DNA of 64,000 bases. Origin: Puffinus mauretanicus (lineage: Eukaryota > Chordata > Aves > Procellariiformes > Procellariidae). The stretch lies in NCBI GenBank assembly GCA_023333565.1, contig JAJKFH010003680.1, positions 806,001-870,000 on the forward strand, read 5' to 3'. The translations under genes were made by a program, and so were the position numbers. The number at the start of each line of letters is the position of its first letter. Positions within the stretch are counted from its first letter, which is position 1. Below are positions 55,372 to 64,000 of the stretch, piece after piece. The notes under the pieces were generated by a model. The model ran no database searches and was not told the DNA's origin. It saw nothing but the letters and a program-made list of their open reading frames with translations.

Positions 55372-58300
55372 CCTCTAGCTACTTTAGAAAGCAGGCCAAA
55401 CATCTCACTTGCCTTGGTCCTGTGCCATAACAACATCTGCACTAGTGCATTCTTTTCCATTGTCTCTGAACAGTCACAGCTACAAGATACAATTTGCAGA
55501 GACTTCTTTGTCATAGGAAGACTGAAAAAAGATGTGTGAAAGATGACAGGAGCAACACATGTAAGGTGGAGAATGGTAAATTCCCCTGATTATGGAAATG
55601 CCTTTTGGGGGGGGCGTTGGGGTGTAAATTCAATAAATTAATTGTTCTGTTTGTTACCAATTGTTCAGCCACTCGTTTTTAGGTCACACTACAGCAGAAT
55701 TGAAAAAGCCTGTTCGTGCTTCTTTACAGACACCTCATGTATCCCAAATGCTAAGATCTGAGCGGTCACTAACTTACTGCCCTGAATAAGCTAATATCAT
55801 AATTTACATGAATCTCATTCTTTCTTTCACTCCATGTTTATTGCTGTGTTTCTGTAGGTAAGGTGTCATAGTAGGTATAACTGCAGAAATTAAAATACAC
55901 ATGGACAAACAGATAAAATGATATAGACGAACATACAAACACGCTGATTTATGCATTTAATACTCCATGGAAGAAACTGTGCAAAACCCAATATTTGAAT
56001 TGTGAATTCCAGCCACCGGAGGCTGGGAAAGGTCACATTTGCATTTGCTTATGTTCCTCTCCCTCTTTCCAGACTGCTCTACCTATGCAGCCTGTGGAAA
56101 CGGCCATCTGACTGTGTCATGAAAGACCCTCTCAGTATCGCAGGGCTGGCTGCATCCATGACAGGGATAACGTTTGCTGATGTGACACAAAGTGTATGTT
56201 CTACAACACAGGCTAATACAGGGGCTGGGAATAATCCAGAGGAAACCATCTCCTCAGGTCCCCTGGTGGATGCACTCTTGGTATATCTGAGCAAAGGAGA
56301 ATTAAGGCTGTGCGGAAAATCTGGTATGTGGCCTTTGACCACTCTGAATTTGCTTTTATTGCATATTTATTTGTCTATTCCTAAATTTTAAAAGGGGAGG
56401 TGTAAAAAGAAATACTATTATACAAACAGTATTGTATATTGTTTTATTTATAGATAGTTAGAAGAGCTTGTAGTCTATGTTTTTGGCAGGTCATCTTTCC
56501 AAAGCTGATGTTCTAACACCAGGAAACCTAATTCACTGACACTGTGTAATCCTAGTCCAAAACACACTCTGGGCCTCTCATCTCGAGATGGCAAATGATC
56601 AATAGGTGCATAAGTGGTGCTAGCATGTATCCAAATACCAGGTAATAGATCACCTTAGGAACTAAAGCCTAGCCACCAAAGGCATTAAGGACCATTTTTC
56701 TGCATAGCCTATCTCACTACTGTTTTTCATTGTATTATTAGCTTTATTTTCTCAGGGACACTGATTAGAATCTGAAGAGACTTTTCTTTCATCTTGATGA
56801 GCACAAAGTTGCACATCTCCACACACTTAAAGGATACAATGTAATATACACAGAGTACCTTTATTATTCAAAAAGGACACCCTTAATTCACCAGGTTTGA
56901 TATGGTAGAGTGCTGATCTTATTTCTTTACACTCAAATTTGTATCATTTTAGTCCTTGAAAGTCCAGTGACAAGAGTTTGGCAGATTCAGCTTCTGTAGA
57001 GAGGAATATGCCAGACATGTCTATGGGTTTCTCCAAGTGCTGAGTGAGTAGAGTTGCTTTTTTTAGCTCACATGTGAGAATAAGTATTTATAGAATCAAA
57101 GACCATTTGTATACAGCTGGCTAATGACAGCGCTGCCTTTTTACAGAACAAGTTTTTGCATCATACTCATATTTGAGGTTATTTTATATGAATGCTTTAT
57201 TTTGACTAAATTTAGGAGCAGCCATAATTCCCTTCTTGTATATCATATGTATTTAATGATATTTAGGATTTTAGAATTTCCACCCCGCCAAAGGAAAGAA
57301 AGACCTTGAGCTCCATAATACAGTGTCCTGAGAATGTACTGCAGCTAGGTCTGAGCAAAGTGGGCACCAGCAGCAGTACAGATGTATCATTGTGGTTTCC
57401 ATCTAGGTAAACTACTCTGTCTGAGAAACAGATTACATTAGCCTAGAAGCAGGGCCATGCTAACACCACTGTCCAATTCCCATTTTGCATCTCCTTTACT
57501 TATTACTGCAACTAGAACACACCAGCAATGATCATTATTCAAAATATCTCTGCAATGGGCCACTCCAATTCCATTCACCTTAATAAAAACTTTTCGACTC
57601 AAATTAAATGGTTCACAGATCTTCTGAATTATTTAGTTCTTTAAAAAATGTATTTTTCTTTTTGTAAACTGAGGTCATAAAAAACAAAGCAACATTTTAA
57701 AAATAAAAGTCAATCAAAGTTGTTTGAAATTAGTTGCATTGACTTTTTCAACGCTTTACCCCTATTTTTTTTATTTAAAGTGCACACAATGTTCAGTCAG
57801 AATATACAAACTACAAAATGAAATTTTCCCAGTAAAAATAAATGCACATTTCCATTTAATATCTGAATTGCAATTTCATCCTTTATATTCTCTCCATTAA
57901 TCCTTTTTAGAAGAGGATGTTAGATCCGTACATCCTTTACATTAATCTTTGTAATTGCTTCAGTCTTCAACCAAGCAGATAATGGGGCATGATATTCATA
58001 TATTCACTCTACTAGGAAGGGACAGAGGTCACTTTTGAAACTGGCACTCAGTTCTTCACTTCTAATGGAGCTAAGCCTGTGCACACTTCAGGAAAATTAC
58101 CTTTATCTTCACTGACAACGGATACTCAGTTCCCAGTGAAGTCAACCGCTTCCTTATACTGGTTTGCACAAAGCTGGTACAGTGATCTCCAACACACAGC
58201 ATCAACAAGAAACTGCCAGAAGAAAGGTTTCTATGTTGGTCTCATACACAGGTCAATATAATATAATATAAGAAAGGAATGCTTTTCATTTGCTAGCTAA

Positions 58301-61300
58301 TACCTGTCATTCTAGATCTTTATGAAATGTAATGGCTGCACTTACTTAGAGAGTTCAGGCTGGACATCAGGTTTCAGCGAAATGATGCCTCAGATGAAGC
58401 AACATCTTACAACTCTAATAATATTCTTTATGTTCTGTTCTACCACTGCACCAGGAATGTTGTTAATATCCTTCTGATTCTTTCTTTTCCTTTTTATTTT
58501 TGGCAGTAACCATTGACTACTATAATAAACACAGGAAGAAGTAAAAAACAGCAAAATTTTCAATAAGACTTCTCAGCGGCAGAAAAGTGAAACTATATTC
58601 TCCATGAAATGATGCCAAGGTCATGTAGAGTAAAGTGTTCTGCCACTAAGTTTTCTTGTCTTACAGGCACCTAATTTGCCATGCTGCTAAAACAGACTCA
58701 AGATTTTTCCTACTTATACCACATATTCACACTGTGCCTGGACACGTTAACTGAAGCTACACTCCAGAGCAGCCACACTTCTGAAAAGACATTCTCCTTG
58801 AGAAGAAGTAAGGGCCAACCCTAAGGGGAAAAATAGATCTACATGTTAACATGAAGGGAAATTCTAGAGAAATCTTATTTCCTTTAGTACATCACATATT
58901 TCTAAAATAATATTAAATTTCTCTGATGCAAAATGCAGTTATAAACTTGAAGGAATTGATAGAAGAATAATTTATTATCAATTTTAATAGATTTCATTAT
59001 GTTTGTCTTTAAAAGTAAATTCATAAAGCATGTTACATGTATAACCTAAATTCCCCACACTTAGAAATTTCATCAAAATGGAATCTGTTTGAGAGTTCCA
59101 CAATCTGTCCAAAGTTGATTACATAAGGAAAATGTTTTTTTAAAATAAATGAAACAATTTTAAGAAATTGAAAGAGCAAAAATGTGAAACTAGAATATGA
59201 GAATGTTTCCAAATCAAAGACCCCTGACATACACACTCAGCTGAATCTCTAACTACATAACATCAGGCCTTTTAGGAAATGTTAAATTATCAATAATTTT
59301 TACTGTTTCTGGAAAGACTAATGCTTTTCAGTAAAATTAAATCAGTTTATTTGTATTTTGCTTGATCATATGAAAATATAAAACCTCGTTTCTGGTAGCT
59401 AATGTGTACGTCTGAGTGAAATGTCTTTGTTTTCTTTCCCCCCGGCCCCCCGCCATGATGACTAGGTTATAACCAAAGAATTTGTCAACAGTTCTTTTTT
59501 GCAACTTACTCTTTAATCAATGTGTTATCTTATACATTTCATCATGTAAAAAGACAGTTTGTTCTACTTGCAAGACTTATTAAGAAACATTCAGTACAAT
59601 CTGAAAATAATAAGTAACTGTCACTGAAAACCTCTCTATCACCTCCAACAAGGTTATCTTTGAAAATGGGATTTTAAAAGTGGTGCTTAACAATGCTCAC
59701 TTAACTTCCAAAGTAACTTCTAAACCCAAGAAAACAGATTATGGTCCTTTTACCTGTACAGTATGCAAGTAATTGTCTCATGGAGAACATTTCTTCCCAT
59801 TCAAATTTTATAAGCTCTTCTTTGAATCTGAAACTTTTGCTGAGAAAAATGACTGAATGAGATGAGAAAAAGTGACTGTTTTTTTTTTCTAAATCAAATT
59901 ATGATTTAATTAGATGGTATTTTTCTGTTTTGTGGTTATGTACAGAGCAATAAGCTAGAGATTATTTTTCTTTCTTACTTTCTATTGATTTGTGGACAGG
60001 GGGACATAACCCAGAGTTAACAACAGTATTAGCTGCAAATAACTGTACATAGTCAGGGTTCCAACTACTTGATTTTAGCATATTTTTTACATTTTCAAAT
60101 ATTCCTAATGTGGTTTCATTAGTGCCTTGAAAATAATCAAGCCAGCAATGAATTATTTGCCCTTCAACTGTGTAGGAATGATTAATGATTGGAAACACCT
60201 TGAAAGGTTTCAGGCATCTGTAGTCACAGAGAAAAATACATGCTTTTCAACCAAGTCTTTCATTGTTTTCTCAATCAAAAGAGGAGCTAACATGTTGTTG
60301 GCAATACATGAAGCCTTTCTCCTACCATGATGTATCATTTTAGTTGTAGGTTAATCCTGGAAAATTCTATTCAACTGGCTGTCACAGTCGGGTGATCTAT
60401 TTGAATGACTATGGATAATAGTATGGTCTGCCTTTGTTGCTTCTGCTGCAGCCTCCTCATTTTCTGCATTTTCACAATTCCTCACAACATCAGTAACAAC
60501 AACAACGTCAAGAGTCTTGTCCTTGGAAAAAAAGCAAGAATTTCTTGCATGATACTTTCCAGGTTCTTCCTATTGCCTACCAGACAATGCACCGTCACCT
60601 CAAGACTCCATTTTCCTATACTGTAGGAAGCCTTTGGGCAACTATTGCTGTCTTTTCTGATCTGTTCAGAATTATTTCTCTAACTCTTCCAAAATGTTAA
60701 TCTTTTTCATTGTAAAGCCTATATCTTGGTTGTTGATGGAGTGAGACTCCCTTTGATTAAATCTGTTACTGGGATTTGTATGAGGCTGTTACTCGATCAA
60801 CTAAAAATACTTAAATAATTAGCGTCCAGTTTAGATTATGATCATTCTGTGCCCTCCGCACCTTTTGTATATCACGCCAACACACCACAAAGACAGTTCC
60901 CATAAGCTTGAAACAGTCTAATAAACTGTGTAAGGGATAAAATCTCCTTCAGTTACCAAAAGGCTTGACTTCAACAAAGTGGGCAATCCTATTTCTAATT
61001 CTTAAATTGTTCTGGAAATAAGTATTAAACTTCCCTTTTATATTTCAGTCCAAACCATTCAGTATGAAGTATGCTTAAAAATATTAATAACAGTATGACC
61101 CTTTACATGCAAACAGCATCACAGAAATGTTAAGCATTATGGTTTAAGATTGGGACATGAGACAGAGCTGTTCAGGGAAACAGAAGAGAAATGCGAGCAA
61201 AACCTCTGAAGGGCGGGTGTCTCCCTCTTTCTGCACTCAGCCACAGACCACAGGTGAACATGCCCAGAAATGTTCTTTCTCTATGCCCTTGCTATGCTCA

Positions 61301-61961
61301 GATTAAAAGTACAAAGAGAAGGCTTTGATATACTGTGTTTTAATAGGAAATGTCCCAAACATTAAAGCCACAACCATGATGTCTATTTAGTCTGCAATTT
61401 GGTGCACTTGAAGAACATTAAGAAAGGGTAATCTTTTCAGAGTTTGAAGTTGATTTTCAATAGAAGAATATTTTTTCCAGCCCAGCTCACGACTGAAAGG
61501 AAAGTTTAATCAACAACTGAATTGCCAAAGATTACCCAGCAAAGGGCCATCTGATTGATTCAGCCACCTCTTTAGTTGTGTGACAAATGAGTGAAAGAAG
61601 AAATGCTCCCTGAAATACAGGATGAGTCGTTCCCTCCTCCTGAACCAGAACATTCACACACCTGATCTCAAAACACGAAGAGTAATTCCAGGAAGCACAG
61701 GCCACCGTTAGCTTCCCTAATTTGTCATATCTTACCCTGGATAAGTTGGCTAGAAGGAGGAGAGAATTGTCCTTTGTTTAGGTGGAACATCTTCTGAACA
61801 GGCTTTTGATCATTTGAAGAGGTATAGGCCATGCCCATGGCTAGTTTTGATCTTGATGGAAATAAATACTCCTACAGCAATTGCTGCATGATGTGTGCTG
61901 TTTGTTCCCCAGATTGCATGGTGTATAGATTATAAAAAGCCAGGAATGACGGTGATTCCAG

Positions 61962-61985
61962 GAGAGCCTGGAAGAGAGCCTGGAA
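61962..61985. repeat. 12-bp tandem duplication (two copies)
   Basis: GAGAGCCTGGAA occurs twice in a row, followed by a partial third unit (GCC). Confidence 0.8.
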
Positions 61986-64000
61986 GCCTTAAAATGTTAC
62001 CTTAGCATTACTCCTTTACAGATGTTGCTTGGTTTTGCACCATGTGTGCAACTTGCATTCTAGTTTCAAAAATTGGTAAAAATTTCTCAGATATCCTGTG
62101 GGAAGGAACTGAAAATAGTGGAATGGTCTACCATTTTCCAACGAAGCCATTTTGTATCCTACACACTCTCATTTTGTGGAAATAATGCAGAAAGAAATAA
62201 ATGAAATCTGCTGGAAAAAAACTGGTAAAATAAACAGTGTATTTCAAATGCAGTGTATATTCAAAACCCTTGTGGTATCATGAAGACCAACACAATCCTT
62301 CTGTGAGGACAATAATTCTCACACGCATGTCCTGAAAATTTGTCTTGCTTTCAGCACAGCTTGGGATGAGCCGAGTAGCACCATTAGGGCTGCCTGTAAC
62401 TTTCCCTGAAGTAGCTCTGCCAGCGTCGAGCTTCATGTTTTCAGAGGCTGCTCAGGAGCCAAATGGGGAGGATCTACTTCACACTACGTACAACACTGGG
62501 TTTTGGGGCCTAAGGGATGGCACATTGTGGCTCACCTTCCCATTCTCCACCAGCCTCCTTTGTTTCCACTCTCCGTGCTCCTGCTCCCCCTCTAGGTCCT
62601 ACCTTTATTCCTAATAGTCTCTGAGAGGTGGAATTGCTCAGGAAACACTTCCCCACTTTTGAGCTTTTTTCTTTTCTTAATCTGAGTTTATCTTTCCCAG
62701 CAGCATTGAGGCTGTACCTTCAAAAGATCCCCAAAATAAATATACAAACCAAAACACAGAATGATTAGGTTTACAGTGGTAGTAAAATATATATCTTTGA
62801 AAACTTTCCAAACTGTTTTATGTCTAGAAATACTTTGAATAACTTGTTTTTTTGTGAGAATTTGCTTTGATACTTTCATAAAGTTACAACATGGTGGTTA
62901 CATGGAGAAAATACCATGAAAGAAGCAAAGTCAACATTAAGATTGTCGCCGCAGATATAATGGCTATTCAGGTTAACACTGGCAAAATATTTCAGCAAGC
63001 AGTCACAATTGTCTCCATAGCTGAAGTCAAAACCAAAAAAAAGCTCTTCTCATCACTGTCGCAGCAGGAATCTCAGAGAAGGAGGATGGAAGCTCGCCCT
63101 CTTCACTATAGCATTGCCCTCTGGCTGCTGTAGGAAATTATTTCACTGATTTCTTGCTATTATAAAGAGTGAAAGACAGCTAACCTCACACTAAAAACAA
63201 AACACGCAATTATCATGCAGCATTTCCTCTCCCTGTCTCACTGCACCCATTTTGGCTTCTTGGCTAGCTCCAGTCCTGCTATATTCCAAATAACTTCTTA
63301 CACTCAGTTAAAGGAAGGGCTGGAGATGTTTGTCTTGGCCCATCCCCAGAGATCCTTTCACGCCTCCACCTCGCTCAGCACTGATGGATTATCTCTTCTG
63401 GTTCGATCAACCAGTCCACCGTCAGAAACACGGCATGAAATTAGAAAGAATGCAGCTCATTTTAGAAAACCAGCTGGAGATCTATTCTCTTCCCATCCCT
63501 TTTGGTGGAAGACTCTTGATTCTTGCTGAATATTGCTGCTTCCCATTTCTTTTGGGACTCTTCTGTTGGCTTCTGTTTCTCCTAGAGCATTCCCAGAGAC
63601 ATCCCGATTGCTATGATTGTGCCACAACTGCACTTCCACAGCCTCTTCTCTTGGTGTGTCAGGAGGGCTAGGGTTCATGCCCTGTTGCAGACAGGGCCTG
63701 ACGAGAGCTCTGTCTTTGATGAGCCATAACTATATGCTCTTAAACTGGGCCACTTTAGAAAAAGGGATGGCCAAAGCATGCAAGGAAGTCTCAGGGGAAG
63801 TAGAGGTGGGCGATACATTGCAGTGGGCAGACTTTTGGTCGCTGTTATCTGAGGATCAATGTAACTTGAAATGCTAATCAGAATAGTCACTCCTAAGGAG
63901 ATTGCTGCTGGAAGCAACAATGCTGTTGGGATTGACAAAGAAAGTACAGTGCCCATTCTGACCTGTAATTTAAGGCTTACACAGCAGACAGGTTGGGTTT

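Larger units (their letters stand above)
55179..64000 (-). other. GABRG3: Partial intron upstream of the 221-nt GABRG3 exon
   Basis: On the minus strand this is the 3' part of the intron that precedes the 221-nt exon. The acceptor has the pyrimidine-containing context atgctttcattgcag. I searched for the short preceding exon (about 68 nt, ending in a Met codon before the donor) and did not find it, so the intron continues beyond the right edge. Apart from a long T-rich tract at 55325-55371 and small repeats I see no identifiable element. The rest is ordinary AT-rich intronic sequence. Confidence 0.8.

Noticed and set aside
55825..55880. Possible preceding 68-nt GABRG3 exon (minus strand AATAAACATGG)
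   Set aside because: The bases after ATG are GAGTGA, not a GT donor, and the upstream translation does not resemble the expected DIYVNSIG segment.

Overview
The window is non-coding-dominated vertebrate DNA, most likely from a bird. It is AT-rich and has no operon-like gene packing. It carries several CR1 non-LTR retrotransposons of the avian/reptilian type, including one with a 265-codon open frame, and LTRs of a kind common in bird genomes. The only host protein-coding sequence I can support is two adjacent exons on the minus strand, 54958-55178 (221 nt) and 52594-52676 (83 nt). They encode extracellular-domain sequence of a GABA-A receptor gamma subunit, best matching gamma-3 (GABRG3). Both have canonical AG/GT borders, compatible phases and the exon lengths typical of this gene family.

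The gene runs right to left. The segment 55179-64000 is part of the intron before the 221-nt exon. The segment 52677-54957 is a complete 2,281-bp intron. The segment 1-52593 is the start of a very long intron after the 83-nt exon. I looked for the preceding 68-nt exon and the following 138-nt exon and found neither.

The long intron is a record of transposon insertions. CR1 3' ends lie at about 5.9-6.45 kb, 21.7-22.1 kb and 27.0-27.1 kb (plus strand), with an ancient fragment at 8.9-9.3 kb. Two solo LTRs of one family lie at 19517-20081 (flanked by TTGAA) and 29861-31322 (flanked by TACCC). The second is split by a young CR1 at about 30261-31147. An old antisense CR1 spans about 31412-34030, itself interrupted and lacking its 3' end. 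A younger antisense CR1 at about 38403-39995 sits inside an even older CR1 3' tail. A 291-bp remnant at 48593-48883, flanked by TTACA, looks like a collapsed LTR retroelement: a 5' LTR stub, a polypurine tract and a 3' LTR.

The most notable non-repeat signals are a CpG-rich block at about 11830-12285 inside the AT-rich intron, a purine-rich tract at about 37440-37640, and small palindromes and tandem duplications. I found no CRISPR array, tRNA, rRNA or gene cluster, and no new biological system that the sequence itself supports.
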